From: Coleofasciculus sp. FACHB-T130
GTDB taxonomy: Bacteria > Cyanobacteriota > Cyanobacteriia > Cyanobacteriales > FACHB-T130
Assembly: GCF_014695375.1 (NCBI RefSeq)
Contig: NZ_JACJOG010000053.1
Span: forward strand, 248,001-312,000
Length of the DNA: 64,000 nt
Direction of reading: 5' to 3'
The translations under genes were made by a program, and so were the position numbers. Below are positions 8,315 to 17,314 of the stretch, in pieces; position 1 is the first letter of the stretch; every line of letters starts with the position of its first letter. Below the pieces are notes generated by a model, which saw nothing but the letters and a program-made list of their open reading frames with translations, was not told the origin of the DNA and did not search any database.

Positions 8315-8971
8315 TTATGCCTTTGCAGAGCTTGACTTTTCTGGCGTTCCACTGCTGTGGTTGTCAGTTTTGCCATTTTTGTGATGGGTATGTCCATTCC
8401 CATTACGCGGCAAAATCACTCCATAACCACCGTGGTTGCGCTCATAAATAACGTTAATCTCACCGCTTTCGGCATTGCGGAACATATAGAAGTCATGATC
8501 CACCAGTTGCAACTGTTCCAAGGCTTCGTCCATCGTCATTGGCGGCATTGCGAAGTACTTGGTACGCACCACTTCTGAGGGGAGTTCGGGGGTGCGAGAA
8601 CCAATGAGATCCTCTGGCACTGGCTCTTGTTCTACCACAATGCCAGTCTTCATTTGAGTCTGGGTCTTCTTATCCAGACGCTTTTCTTTATATTTCCGGA
8701 GTTTGCGGGCAATTTTATCGGCAACTAGGTCGATGCTCGCGTAGAGACTCTCGCTACTCTCTTCAGCACGGATTACTGTACCGTTGGCAAAGATAGTCAC
8801 CTCAGCGGCTTGTTTTGGATTTATCCGGGGATTGCGAGCCACACTAAGATGCACGTTTACTTCGCTCGTCAAACTCTGAAAGTGGCTGACTGCCTTGTCA
8901 ATTTTTTGATTTACGTACTCACGAATCGCGTCGGTAATTTCAATGTTTTTGCCGTGGATAACAAGCTTCAT
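8315..8971 (-). CDS. hpf: Long-form ribosome hibernation promoting factor (LrtA type)
   Basis: Binds the 30S decoding region and promotes inactive ribosome dimers in stationary phase or darkness; the cyanobacterial gene is known as lrtA, light-repressed transcript A. The N-terminal YfiA/S30AE domain (residues about 1-100, [20 protein letters not shown]) is followed by the long-form C-terminal domain (about 130-195, [20 protein letters not shown] and [17 protein letters not shown]). The last 25 residues are a Gly/His/Asn/Ser-rich tail. Its 218 residues fit the long form. Nearly 500 bp of gene-free DNA lies upstream, shared with lipB; a long leader is typical of lrtA and is probably where light or post-transcriptional control acts. 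Confidence 0.93.
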   Translation of the reverse strand: MKLVIHGKNIEITDAIREYVNQKIDKAVSHFQSLTSEVNVHLSVARNPRINPKQAAEVTIFANGTVIRAEESSESLYASIDLVADKIARKLRKYKEKRLDKKTQTQMKTGIVVEQEPVPEDLIGSRTPELPSEVVRTKYFAMPPMTMDEALEQLQLVDHDFYMFRNAESGEINVIYERNHGGYGVILPRNGNGHTHHKNGKTDNHSSGTPEKSSSAKA

Positions 8972-9469
8972 ACCGGATACTCCATGCTGTACCGTTGTGA
9001 TAATTTAGAAAGCTCAGCAGAATTGCGGCTTTCTCAGTAGCGATCGCGTTCCCGTTTTTTGGTGTTAGCAAACGTTGAACGGAGCCAAAACTTTGAGCAG
9101 TAGCAAATTTTTCCCGATTTCACACTGTTGCTAGGATGTTCTTGCTGGCAGTCCCTCAGCTAGAGGGGTTGTCAGCAGCCCTATCGCAAATAAGCAACTG
9201 CCGATGTTCTTGTTTAGGTTTCCTAAGGTGCTATTTAACTAATGTACATTCCCCAGCTTGGTTGCGATCTCCAAGTCTATCTTTGGGGTTATTTTGAAGA
9301 GGTATCCTCCCTCAACACTTGAGGTTATAACTTCAACACTAGCACTTTGTATTCTAGAGAACTTATGCCTTTGACTTCTCTTCAGAATCCTTTGCATCTT
9401 TTGACATTTCTTGATTCCAGCAGATTAATTATGCAAAAAATATAAGTCAAATTACTGTTGATTTTTGCC
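8972..9469. promoter_or_regulatory. Divergent hpf/lipB intergenic region
   Basis: About 500 bp without a gene separates hpf (minus) and lipB (plus). It contains one HIP1 site near 9041, a small CCCTC/GAGGG hairpin near 9151-9168 and a six-base-pair hairpin CCTCAA/TTGAGG near 9308-9325. A long leader for lrtA is known from other cyanobacteria, so part of this is likely transcribed on the minus strand. I identified no named riboswitch or small RNA. Confidence 0.4.
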
Positions 9470-10165
9470 ATGATTTTAAGTAAGTCTGAAGGGTCTGCTG
9501 GGAAAGCCTCGGAGCAACTGCGCCAACTCCGGTTATACAATCGGGGGCAGATGCCCTATTCGGCAGCTTGGGACTGGCAGCGATCGCTGGTTTCCGAACG
9601 CATCAACGATCCTAGTTTGGCGGATGCCTTGATTTTGCTAGAGCATCCGCCGGTTTACACGCTTGGGCAGGGAGCCAGTCTAGAATTTCTTAAGTTTGAT
9701 CCCGCAGCGACCGACTGGGAGGTTTTCCGAGTGGAACGAGGGGGTGAGGTAACATACCACTGTCCGGGTCAGCTGGTGGGTTACCCAATCCTGAATCTGC
9801 GCTATTACCAGCAAGATTTGCACTGGTACTTGCGGCAGTTAGAAGAGGTATTGATTCGGGTGCTGGATGTTTACGGGTTAAAGGGCGATCGCGTTGCTGG
9901 AATGACTGGCGTTTGGCTGGAAGGCTGTAAGGTAGCAGCGATTGGCATTAAGGTCAGCAAGTGGATTACTATGCACGGCTTTGCCTTAAATGTTTGTCCC
10001 GACCTTACCGGATTTGAGCGCATTGTCCCCTGCGGTATTGCCGATAAGTCGGTTGGCAGTCTTGCCCAATTCGTACCCGGAATTGACTTGCACCAAGTGC
10101 GCCAAGAAGTAGCGAAAGCCTTTGCGGAAGTTTTCCACGTTCAGCTAATTGTGCAAAATTGCTAA
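9470..10165 (+). CDS. lipB: Octanoyl-[acyl-carrier-protein]:protein N-octanoyltransferase LipB
   Basis: Transfers octanoate from ACP to lipoyl domains, the first step of endogenous lipoate synthesis. The hallmark [12 protein letters not shown] segment is at about residues 84-95. The catalytic lysine is in [10 protein letters not shown], and the catalytic cysteine is in IVPCGI near residue 188. The usual HGPGQ motif reads HCPGQ here. I chose the ATG at 9470 because the TTG at 9458 only adds four residues; this gives 231 residues, normal for the family. It is convergent with the FHA-cyclase gene, 14 bp away, so they share a terminator region. LipA is not in the window. Confidence 0.94.
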   Translation: MILSKSEGSAGKASEQLRQLRLYNRGQMPYSAAWDWQRSLVSERINDPSLADALILLEHPPVYTLGQGASLEFLKFDPAATDWEVFRVERGGEVTYHCPGQLVGYPILNLRYYQQDLHWYLRQLEEVLIRVLDVYGLKGDRVAGMTGVWLEGCKVAAIGIKVSKWITMHGFALNVCPDLTGFERIVPCGIADKSVGSLAQFVPGIDLHQVRQEVAKAFAEVFHVQLIVQNC

Positions 10166-10179
10166 TTGTTTATTGCTGT

Positions 10180-11169
10180 TTAGTCTTTATTGATCGTGTT
10201 GACCTGCAAAAAACTATCTAAGTCAGCATAAGAGCCTGCGTAGGTCACGGTGGGCACTTCATAGCCCTTGAGATTGACGATATATTGCTTAAAACCAGTC
10301 TCTTGTTTTGCCAAAGAGATGAGATACTCGTGAGTAGTTTCTCCCACAGCAATATCCAGACCCAGTTGCTTGGTGGCAGATTCCAGACGAAATGCCGCAT
10401 TCACCGTATCCCCAATCGCGGTGTAATCGGGGCGATCGCCACTACCCGTGTTCCCAACCATTGCAAAACCCGTATTAATTCCTGCCCCAATTCGCAGCGG
10501 AAAGGGCACGGGATATTTATTACTCAAATCCATTGTGATTTTATGGAGGGCGCTCACTGCTTGACAAATGTTGAGCATATCCTCATCGGTCACTCCTTGG
10601 GGGCCATGAAACCAAATCGCCATGACCGCATCGCCAATATATTTATCAACCCAGCTGCCATACTCTCGGATGATATTTCCTGCATGACGGAACCAAGTAC
10701 CAATCACCGCCGATAATATTTTTTCATCTAGTTGCCGGGTGAGAACTGTGAAGTCGCGGATGTCTACCACCATGACTGACATCAGACGGCGTACGTGCAA
10801 AGTCGAAGTGAGCGTATCCTTGTCCCCGCTTGGTAATGGCTCATTGTTGCGGTTGGCGGTAGGACAGTGAAACTCTAGATCCGTCTGACCAAAGGTAAGG
10901 CGATCGCCATTGCGTAAAGTAACCGGAATACTGACTCGTCTGCCATTGACAAAGGAGCCGTTGCGACTTCCTAGGTCAATTAGGTAGAACTCGCCGGTTT
11001 CAGTACATTGCAACATTGCATGGTTGCGAGAAATCCAACGATCCGGCAACACAAAATTGTTGTCGTCACTGCGACCAACTGTCCAGCAGTTACTACTTAC
11101 CAAGGGGAGATAGCGATTGCCGGACTCGGTACGAAGGAGTAAGTAAGGAGTGGGTCGCAAAGTCACCAC
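10180..11169 (-). CDS. FHA-domain class III adenylate/guanylate cyclase
   Basis: Predicted cytosolic cyclase making cAMP or cGMP, with a phosphothreonine-binding FHA domain at the N-terminus. The FHA core is residues 25-100 with VGR at 31-33, SRNH at 47-50 and GSRNGSFVNG at 67-76. The cyclase domain runs from about residue 128 to 310. The metal-binding aspartates are Asp136 (VVDIRDF) and Asp180 (YIGDAV); Lys176 in VDKYIGD fits the purine-specifying lysine of adenylate cyclases. The DYTAIGDTVNAAFRLE region carries the transition-state Asn and Arg. No membrane segment is visible. The FHA domain implies control by Ser/Thr kinases such as the one near 63 kb, but that partnership is only a guess. 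Confidence 0.9.
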   Translation of the reverse strand: MVTLRPTPYLLLRTESGNRYLPLVSSNCWTVGRSDDNNFVLPDRWISRNHAMLQCTETGEFYLIDLGSRNGSFVNGRRVSIPVTLRNGDRLTFGQTDLEFHCPTANRNNEPLPSGDKDTLTSTLHVRRLMSVMVVDIRDFTVLTRQLDEKILSAVIGTWFRHAGNIIREYGSWVDKYIGDAVMAIWFHGPQGVTDEDMLNICQAVSALHKITMDLSNKYPVPFPLRIGAGINTGFAMVGNTGSGDRPDYTAIGDTVNAAFRLESATKQLGLDIAVGETTHEYLISLAKQETGFKQYIVNLKGYEVPTVTYAGSYADLDSFLQVNTINKD

Positions 11170-11308
11170 AGGCTAGAGAAGCAACGACGCATCGTATGGA
11201 GTGGTTAAATTTTAGCTTTCTTCTGGAGCTTGATGGGTAATTTGGGAACCTTTGTAACTAGATGTCCCGACATGAATAAATTTTTCAGGGGACACTTTCA
11301 AGATATTT

Positions 11309-12046
11309 TTAAGCCATAGTAGCAGCCAGCCAAAACAGACCGTCTACCAAGATTGTACTCAAAACGGCTCCACCAAACGCCCACCAATGCAGCTGGCGCG
11401 ATCGCAATGGTACCAGACCAACACCTAATAGGATTCCGAGAAGCACGAGTGCCCAACTGGTTCCCCAGGGGGTGCTGACTTGAGCGATCGCACTTTGAAA
11501 AACCAGTGATGCCTCGCTTGGTGCAACTTGCATGACGGTTCGCCAGTGTGGAATCAAACCAGCTAAGTAGAAGTATATATCTGTTACTGCCGTGCCAAAC
11601 AGGGAGCCAAGATAAAATAGGTTGCCGACAAGACCCCAACGGCGGGTCAAACACCATAAGGCAAACGGTAAACCAATTGCTTCCACCGGCAAGTGGATCG
11701 TGGGTTCCCAGCGCAGCCAGCCCCAATAAATCGACCCTGCCAACCAACTCCAGCTAAATCCCAGCAGCAAATCTCCCCACACATGAGTCGCAGGACGCCG
11801 TCTGAGAACCACGCTCAGCCAAACCCATCCCGCTGTCATTACTAAACTCAGTTCTGGTAGCAGCCGCACTAAAGGGGCTTGCACAAACACTGGCACGGAT
11901 ACCAGAAAAGACGCAGCTGCGAAAACTAACCAAGCTTGGCGGGTGCCGATTCCCCAATCAAAAAACCCCAACAGAGTTTTACTTGGCTGGGGGAGATTAC
12001 CAGGAACAGAAGAAGATGAGTTAGAAAACCAGGTATCGTTAAACAA
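11309..12046 (-). CDS. DUF3120 family integral membrane protein
   Basis: The 245-residue protein has about six hydrophobic helices separated by short loops (for example AWLVFAAASFLVSVPVFVQAP and the Trp-rich LLLGFSWSWLAGSIYWGWLRWEP). The repeated Trp residues and the PTIHLPVEAIGLPFAL segment match DUF3120, a family largely confined to cyanobacteria and of unknown function. The likely start is TTG at 12046, since no ATG occurs before the first membrane helix. It stands alone, between the cyclase gene and the divergent uppP. Confidence 0.7.
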   Translation of the reverse strand: MFNDTWFSNSSSSVPGNLPQPSKTLLGFFDWGIGTRQAWLVFAAASFLVSVPVFVQAPLVRLLPELSLVMTAGWVWLSVVLRRRPATHVWGDLLLGFSWSWLAGSIYWGWLRWEPTIHLPVEAIGLPFALWCLTRRWGLVGNLFYLGSLFGTAVTDIYFYLAGLIPHWRTVMQVAPSEASLVFQSAIAQVSTPWGTSWALVLLGILLGVGLVPLRSRQLHWWAFGGAVLSTILVDGLFWLAATMA

Positions 12047-12356
12047 GATTTTGTTAATATTCTTTACTTTAGTTTACATCTTTTACGATATCACAGGAAA
12101 AATGCCCTAGGGGGGGATATAGAAATCTTAGCTGAGTTTTATTGAGCAATACAAGTGGCTTTTCGGAGTAGGGTGGCAGAAAATGAATGGGAAGTTGGGA
12201 GAAACTCGGCGTTGAGAGTCGGAGATTTTCTAAAAATTGCTCGTCTTATGTAATGCCTGTGTTATGTGTAGTGGCGCAAGATGCCTCTGCCGGTGACTCG
12301 CAAAGAAGAAAGAAGAAAGGCTGACTTGTCTGGAATGCTGCTTATTAGAGGATTTC
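12047..12356. other. Intergenic region upstream of uppP and DUF3120
   Basis: About 310 bp, AT-rich next to the DUF3120 start and GC-neutral towards uppP. It contains a run of seven G at about 12110-12117. Promoters for both divergent genes must lie here, but no clear -10/-35 pair, operator or RNA structure stands out. Confidence 0.3.
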
Positions 12357-13322
12357 ATGGCTGTATCAAAACGTAAAAAATTGGCGATTCTTCGTGTCGG
12401 TGCTGCCAGCACTGTGTTGACCTTCCCCTTAGAAGCGATGGTAAGGGCGCAAGACGTGGCACCCGTTGCCGCAACCACACCTCAGATGAATATCTTTCAA
12501 GCGGTGGTTCTAGGCATGGTGCAAGGGTTGACTGAGTTTCTGCCCATTAGCAGTACGGCGCATTTGAAGGTGGTGCCGGTGGCGCTAGGATGGGGCGATC
12601 CAGGAGTCGCCTTTACCGCCGTGATTCAGCTGGGCAGTATTGCCGCAGTGCTGTGGTATTTCTGGGGGGATTTGACGCAAATTACAACGGGTGCATTCAA
12701 GGCGATCGCTCACAAGAATTACGAATCCAACGACTTCCGTATGGCACTGGGAATCGTTTTGGGAACCTTACCCATCCTCTTTTTTGGACTGCTGATCAAA
12801 AAGTTTATTCCCGACTTTGACAACTCCCCGTTACGGAGTATGGCAGCGATCGCCATTGCCTCTATTTTCATGGCTTTATTATTGGGAATTGCCGAGCGCA
12901 TTGGCAAGAAAAAGCGTAACTTTGAGCAATTAACACTTCAAGATGGCATTTTGATGGGATTGGCTCAGGCTTTGGCGTTAATTCCCGGCGTTTCTCGCTC
13001 CGGATCCACCCTGACTGCTGGACTATTTATGAATTTAGAACGGGCAACCGCTGCCCGGTTTTCTTTTTTATTAGGAATCCCAGCAATTACCCTGGCAGGG
13101 TTAGTGGAATTAAAAGGTGTTTTAGAAACAGGACTAGGAGATGGTGGACTGCTGCCTTTGCTGGCAGGAGTCATCTCAGCTGGAGTATTTTCCTATCTCG
13201 CGATCGCGTGGCTGCTGCGCTTCCTGCAAACCCAGAGTACGTGGGTATTTATTTGGTATCGGTTAGCATTTGGAATAGCTATCTTGGGCGCGATCTTCGT
13301 CAAACTAATCCCTAATATTTAA
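12357..13322 (+). CDS. uppP: Undecaprenyl-diphosphatase (BacA/UppP type)
   Basis: Membrane enzyme that dephosphorylates undecaprenyl diphosphate to recycle the lipid carrier for peptidoglycan and surface polysaccharides. Diagnostic motifs are VQGLTEFLPISSTAHL at about residue 56 (catalytic Glu and the Ser/Thr-rich patch) and PGVSRSGSTLTAGLF at about 212 (catalytic Arg). The 321 residues include an extra 40-residue N-terminus (KRKKLAILRVGAASTVLTFP and then RAQDV) that resembles a signal segment and is seen in several cyanobacterial homologues. The ATG follows a GAGGA ribosome site. The carrier it recycles would serve the polysaccharide locus a few kilobases away, though it is a housekeeping gene in its own right. 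Confidence 0.94.
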   Translation: MAVSKRKKLAILRVGAASTVLTFPLEAMVRAQDVAPVAATTPQMNIFQAVVLGMVQGLTEFLPISSTAHLKVVPVALGWGDPGVAFTAVIQLGSIAAVLWYFWGDLTQITTGAFKAIAHKNYESNDFRMALGIVLGTLPILFFGLLIKKFIPDFDNSPLRSMAAIAIASIFMALLLGIAERIGKKKRNFEQLTLQDGILMGLAQALALIPGVSRSGSTLTAGLFMNLERATAARFSFLLGIPAITLAGLVELKGVLETGLGDGGLLPLLAGVISAGVFSYLAIAWLLRFLQTQSTWVFIWYRLAFGIAILGAIFVKLIPNI

Positions 13323-13377
13323 TTACTTTTTCTTCTCCTCCCTCCGTGCCTGAAGCGGTTCGTTTCCTCCTAGTTTT

Positions 13378-14709
13378 ATGAGCGAGATTTCTATTCGTCC
13401 AGCCTTAATTACCCAAGTCCTCCCCGACTCCATTGCCGCCGAAGTCGGGTTTGAACCGGGAGATGCAATTGTTTCCATCAACGGGATGCGCCCTCGCGAC
13501 CTCATCGACTACCAGTTTTTGTGTGCGGATGAAGTGCTGGAACTGGAAGTTTTAGATACTGCTGGCAAAAGCCACTCGGTGGAAATTGAGAAAGACTACG
13601 ACGATGACTTGGGGTTGGAATTTGAAACTGCCCTATTTGATGGCTTAATTCAGTGTAATAACCGCTGTCCTTTTTGCTTCATCGATCAACAGCCTCCCGG
13701 TAAAAGGCGATCGCTTTATCTCAAAGATGACGACTACCGCCTCAGCTTTCTCTATGGCTCATACTTAACCCTGACCAATCTCACCCAGAGGGAATGGGAC
13801 AGGATTGAGCAGATGCGCCTCTCTCCCCTCTATGTTTCCATCCATGCTACCGAACCAGAAGTCCGCAGCCGCCTGTTAAAAAATCCCCGCGCCGCTGAGA
13901 TTTTGCAGCAACTGCGGTGGTTTCAAGAACGGCGTCTGCAAATCCATGCCCAGGTTGTTCTCTGTCCTGGCATTAACGATGGCGATCGCCTAGAGACTAC
14001 CCTGAGGGATTTAGCCTCTTTTCACCAGGGAGATATCCCGGCTGTCGCCTCTGTGGCAGTGGTTCCGGTTGGTTTGACACGTTTCCGTCCAACCGAAGAC
14101 GAACTAACCCCAGTGACGCCCCAGAAAGCCGCTGAAGTGATTTTGCAAGTCCAGGCACTCCAGGAGAAATTCCGCAACCAGATGGGATCGACTTTTGCCT
14201 GGTTAGCCGACGAGTGGTTTTTAATTGCTGGGCAAGAATTACCGCCAGAATCAGACTACGAAGACTATCCTCAAATTGGCAATGGGGTTGGTTCGATTCG
14301 CCAATTTCTCAAGGAATTTCAGCAGGTTGCCGCGAAAAAATTGCCGCGACGTTTAAAAACATCCCAAAAATTAACTTGGGTGGTGGGGAATGCAGTGGAA
14401 AAAGCCTTTGAGCCTATCTTGCAACGTCTGAATCAAGTGCAAGGACTGCAAGTAAATCTGGCGGCGTTGCGTAGCGAATACTGGGGACAAGAGATTAGCG
14501 TCACTGGCTTGTTAACGGGTCAAGATTTGCTGAAACTAAAGGGAAGAGATTTGGGCGATCGCATTCTCCTCCCCTCAGTCATGCTAAAACATGGCGATTC
14601 TTGCTTCCTGGATGACATGACTGTGGAACAACTCGCCACTGAGTTGGGTTCACCCATCTTGCCTATCAATGGCATCGAAGAACTCATCGACGCCTGCATT
14701 CACCCTTGA
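13378..14709 (+). CDS. PDZ / radical-SAM / DUF512 protein (cyanobacterial FeS oxidoreductase family)
   Basis: A 443-residue protein with a PDZ-like domain at residues 5-75 (ITQVLPDSIAAEVGFEPGDA, INGMRPRDLIDYQ). A radical-SAM-like core then begins with the cysteine cluster Cys93-x3-Cys97-x2-Cys100 (QCNNRCPFCF), and the C-terminal DUF512 region starts around residue 270. This order matches the conserved cyanobacterial family annotated as an FeS-containing oxidoreductase. A 4Fe-4S cluster and SAM chemistry are expected from the family, but the substrate is unknown. The last ten bases overlap convergently with the end of the glycosyltransferase gene on the other strand. Confidence 0.88.
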   Translation: MSEISIRPALITQVLPDSIAAEVGFEPGDAIVSINGMRPRDLIDYQFLCADEVLELEVLDTAGKSHSVEIEKDYDDDLGLEFETALFDGLIQCNNRCPFCFIDQQPPGKRRSLYLKDDDYRLSFLYGSYLTLTNLTQREWDRIEQMRLSPLYVSIHATEPEVRSRLLKNPRAAEILQQLRWFQERRLQIHAQVVLCPGINDGDRLETTLRDLASFHQGDIPAVASVAVVPVGLTRFRPTEDELTPVTPQKAAEVILQVQALQEKFRNQMGSTFAWLADEWFLIAGQELPPESDYEDYPQIGNGVGSIRQFLKEFQQVAAKKLPRRLKTSQKLTWVVGNAVEKAFEPILQRLNQVQGLQVNLAALRSEYWGQEISVTGLLTGQDLLKLKGRDLGDRILLPSVMLKHGDSCFLDDMTVEQLATELGSPILPINGIEELIDACIHP

Positions 14710-15965
14710 TCCGTCAAGCCTTTAGCAAGTGAAGGGACGATAGCGGACTGAGATAGCCTTTTTTCATACAAATCGAGCAAAAGCCTTTCCTTGAGATCCC
14801 AATCAAAGACTTCCTTCACCCGCTTTTGTCCCGCTTGTCCCATTCGCACCCGTAACGCTGGATCTTCCGCTAAACGAGTCATCGCAGCAGCTACGTCGCG
14901 TGCGACTTGTTCGGGATTTATCGCAGCCACTTTAATCCCAGTTTCCTCCGTTACCTGTACCGCTGGCCCTCCCAGATCCAAGCAAATGACTGGACGCCCC
15001 GCCGCCATCATTTCCGCGCAGACAAATCCCCCAGATTCGTGCAGGCTGGGATGAACGAGGACGTGGCAATGCCCGATTTTAGATAGGGTTTCCTGGCGCG
15101 GTAAAGCGCCCCAGAAGCGAACTTTATCCGCCACTCCCAGTGAGTGAGCGATCGCTTCCAATTGTTGCCGTTCCCGTCCATCTCCCACAATCCAGTATTC
15201 TGCTTGGGGAATTTGAGCCAAAGCAAAAGCTCGAATCCCCAGATGGACTCCTTTCCAGTGGATGAGCCGACCCACGGTAGTAAACCGTATGGGACTATCA
15301 TCAGGCACAATATGGTGCGCCAATTGACTAATTTCTTCCTTAGATAAACCCACTTGCGAAGCGATTTGGACATTTTTTACTCCAAGCGATCGCAAGCGTT
15401 CTGCTGTCTCCTCAGTGGTTGCTAATCCTACACAACTTCGCTTTGCCGTCAGTCGCACAAACGGATCTTGCTCACCCACCGATTGAGCGAAGTTTCGCAG
15501 CAATTCGTAAACCTTGCCACGCCGACTAAAATCTTTCCAGAAAGCTTTTGGAGCCGATTCAGCGCCTCCGACAGGCCCCCAAATGAAGGGGACTGGCAAT
15601 AGGGCTAAAAAGCTAGGAGACCAGTGTTTCACATAAGTGACATGACGCACCAAGTCAAAGCCAATCTCCCGATGCAGCCGCCTTGCCAGAAAATAAGCTT
15701 GTATTTGCCAAAGGTAGTAATGAAGTTGCACTAACCCTTGTTTATTCCGCCAATCTTCCGTCCAATTAAATGGATCGAAATAAATAAAGTGTAAATTGGG
15801 AACCGGGTGACAAGCTAGCTCGGCTTCAATTGCTGCACGATAACCAATTCGAGTTAACACCCAAACTTCGTGATGATTTGCTACTTGCCGAACTGTATTC
15901 CAGCCTACCCCTTCCTCAGAGCCACACCCAGGCTCACAAGCGTATGCAGATAGAAGGATTTTCAT
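14700..15965 (-). CDS. Glycosyltransferase family 4
   Basis: Retaining GT-B glycosyltransferase, 421 residues. The N-terminus LLSAYACEPGCGSEEGVGWN is typical of a GT4 subgroup found in exopolysaccharide loci. The C-terminal nucleotide-sugar site is HPSLHESGGFVCAEMMAAGRP at about residues 303-323, containing the E-x7-E pair, preceded by FTTVGRLIHWKGVHLGIRAF. It should transfer a sugar from a nucleotide donor to the growing lipid-linked repeat unit at the inner membrane face. The donor and linkage cannot be read. It is the first minus-strand gene on the left edge of the polysaccharide locus and overlaps the radical-SAM gene by ten bases. Confidence 0.88.
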   Translation of the reverse strand: MKILLSAYACEPGCGSEEGVGWNTVRQVANHHEVWVLTRIGYRAAIEAELACHPVPNLHFIYFDPFNWTEDWRNKQGLVQLHYYLWQIQAYFLARRLHREIGFDLVRHVTYVKHWSPSFLALLPVPFIWGPVGGAESAPKAFWKDFSRRGKVYELLRNFAQSVGEQDPFVRLTAKRSCVGLATTEETAERLRSLGVKNVQIASQVGLSKEEISQLAHHIVPDDSPIRFTTVGRLIHWKGVHLGIRAFALAQIPQAEYWIVGDGRERQQLEAIAHSLGVADKVRFWGALPRQETLSKIGHCHVLVHPSLHESGGFVCAEMMAAGRPVICLDLGGPAVQVTEETGIKVAAINPEQVARDVAAAMTRLAEDPALRVRMGQAGQKRVKEVFDWDLKERLLLDLYEKRLSQSAIVPSLAKGLTDQG

Positions 15966-16111
15966 AGGCTTTTACCTTTTATAAAATTAGCCGTTTTCTC
16001 TATCTATAGTTCCCACCCACTTTCAAAATTACCCATTTACCCAAAATTATTTTTATGGTTTCCAGCCTAAGCTGAGAAACGCAATTTTAGAAGTGCTGTC
16101 TCAATTCAATA

Positions 16112-17314
16112 TCATTCGGCATTTATTTGAATTTTTTGTAAAACATTCATTGCTACTTCTGCCATCGATTTGGCTGCTGCCTCTGGAGTGTACTGCCCGA
16201 TCAACTGCTTTGATTTTTCTCCCATTGAGGCAGCAAGCTCTGGATTATCTATAAAACGGCGCATTCCTTCAGCAATTTCTTCTGGGTTTTGCGATTCAAA
16301 CAAATACCCATTTTCTCCTTCTATCACCATTTCATAAGCGCCTGCACCTTTAGAACACAATATGGGTTTGCCAAATACCATCGCCTCTAGCACCACCATT
16401 CCCCATACATCTTCAAAGGTAGGAAAAACAAAGACATCGGCATCCTGAAAATATGCCCCTAGTTGCCCGTAATCTAACCATCCTGTCCAGGTCACACGCT
16501 CTGTTAGATTATTGTTTTTAACAAAAACTTCCAATTCCTCACGTTGCGCTCCATCCCCAATAATTACCAGCGAATAATCAGAATATCCCTGACTTGTAAG
16601 AAGAGAACATGCCTCCAACAACGACTTTATTCCTTTTCTAGAAATCACTTGCCCGACAAATAGAAAAACCGGACGCTTTAGCTTTAGTTCACTAGGTTTT
16701 GCAGCTTCAAGACGTTCCCGCAAAGCTTGGGGTTCAGGCACCAGATAAGTTTTTGTAAAAATTCTCCTTTCCTCAGCTCCAATTACCTTATAAAGATACT
16801 TTTTGCCATCGTTACTATTAGCAATAAAAGCATCTGTAAATTTAACCATTAAACGACGCGAAAAGGTACGAAGTTTAGAATCTTCAAAATTTGTATTCGG
16901 CGAACTGCCATCATAAATGATTACAACTTTCCAACCTCCCAAGGGTTTGAAAAGCAGTGCTAAAACAGTCCATATAGAAAAAGCGCTGACAAAAACAACA
17001 TGAGGTTTAAACTCAAGTAACTCATTCACAATCTTTGGGGAAGCTACCATAAAACCGCGACCATAGCCACCCGATACTTGAGTTGCCTCTACAAATTTAA
17101 ATTTTCCTACAAGTTTAACCGCGGAAGCTCCTGGAGCATCAGCATCGAATTTCGGCCAAAGACAGCCAGTATAAAAAATTGTATTCTTACAGATTTTCGT
17201 AAGTTCGTACAAAACAGGTCGCCAGTAAGAGCCAAATTCGACTGAGGGGATCGCAATAGCAATGCGGAGATCGTCTACTTTTAATTCTGTATCGTCAGAA
17301 TTTCTAATTTTCAT
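16112..17314 (-). CDS. Glycosyltransferase family 4
   Basis: GT-B enzyme of 400 residues. The donor-binding half shows FLFVGQVISRKGIKSLLEA at about 213 and FPTFEDVWGMVVLEAMVFGKP at about 296, with the E-x7-E motif; the N-terminal half is a less conserved acceptor domain. The first 18 residues before AIAIPSVEFGSYW are polar. It overlaps the next gene upstream, the GT2 gene, by four bases (ATGA), so the pair is translationally coupled and probably acts on the same repeat unit. Confidence 0.88.
   Translation of the reverse strand: MKIRNSDDTELKVDDLRIAIAIPSVEFGSYWRPVLYELTKICKNTIFYTGCLWPKFDADAPGASAVKLVGKFKFVEATQVSGGYGRGFMVASPKIVNELLEFKPHVVFVSAFSIWTVLALLFKPLGGWKVVIIYDGSSPNTNFEDSKLRTFSRRLMVKFTDAFIANSNDGKKYLYKVIGAEERRIFTKTYLVPEPQALRERLEAAKPSELKLKRPVFLFVGQVISRKGIKSLLEACSLLTSQGYSDYSLVIIGDGAQREELEVFVKNNNLTERVTWTGWLDYGQLGAYFQDADVFVFPTFEDVWGMVVLEAMVFGKPILCSKGAGAYEMVIEGENGYLFESQNPEEIAEGMRRFIDNPELAASMGEKSKQLIGQYTPEAAAKSMAEVAMNVLQKIQINAE

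Noticed and set aside
11298-11747. 149-codon minus-strand frame overlapping the DUF3120 gene
   Set aside because: Same strand but a shifted frame; the DUF3120 frame gives clean hydrophobic helices and this one does not.
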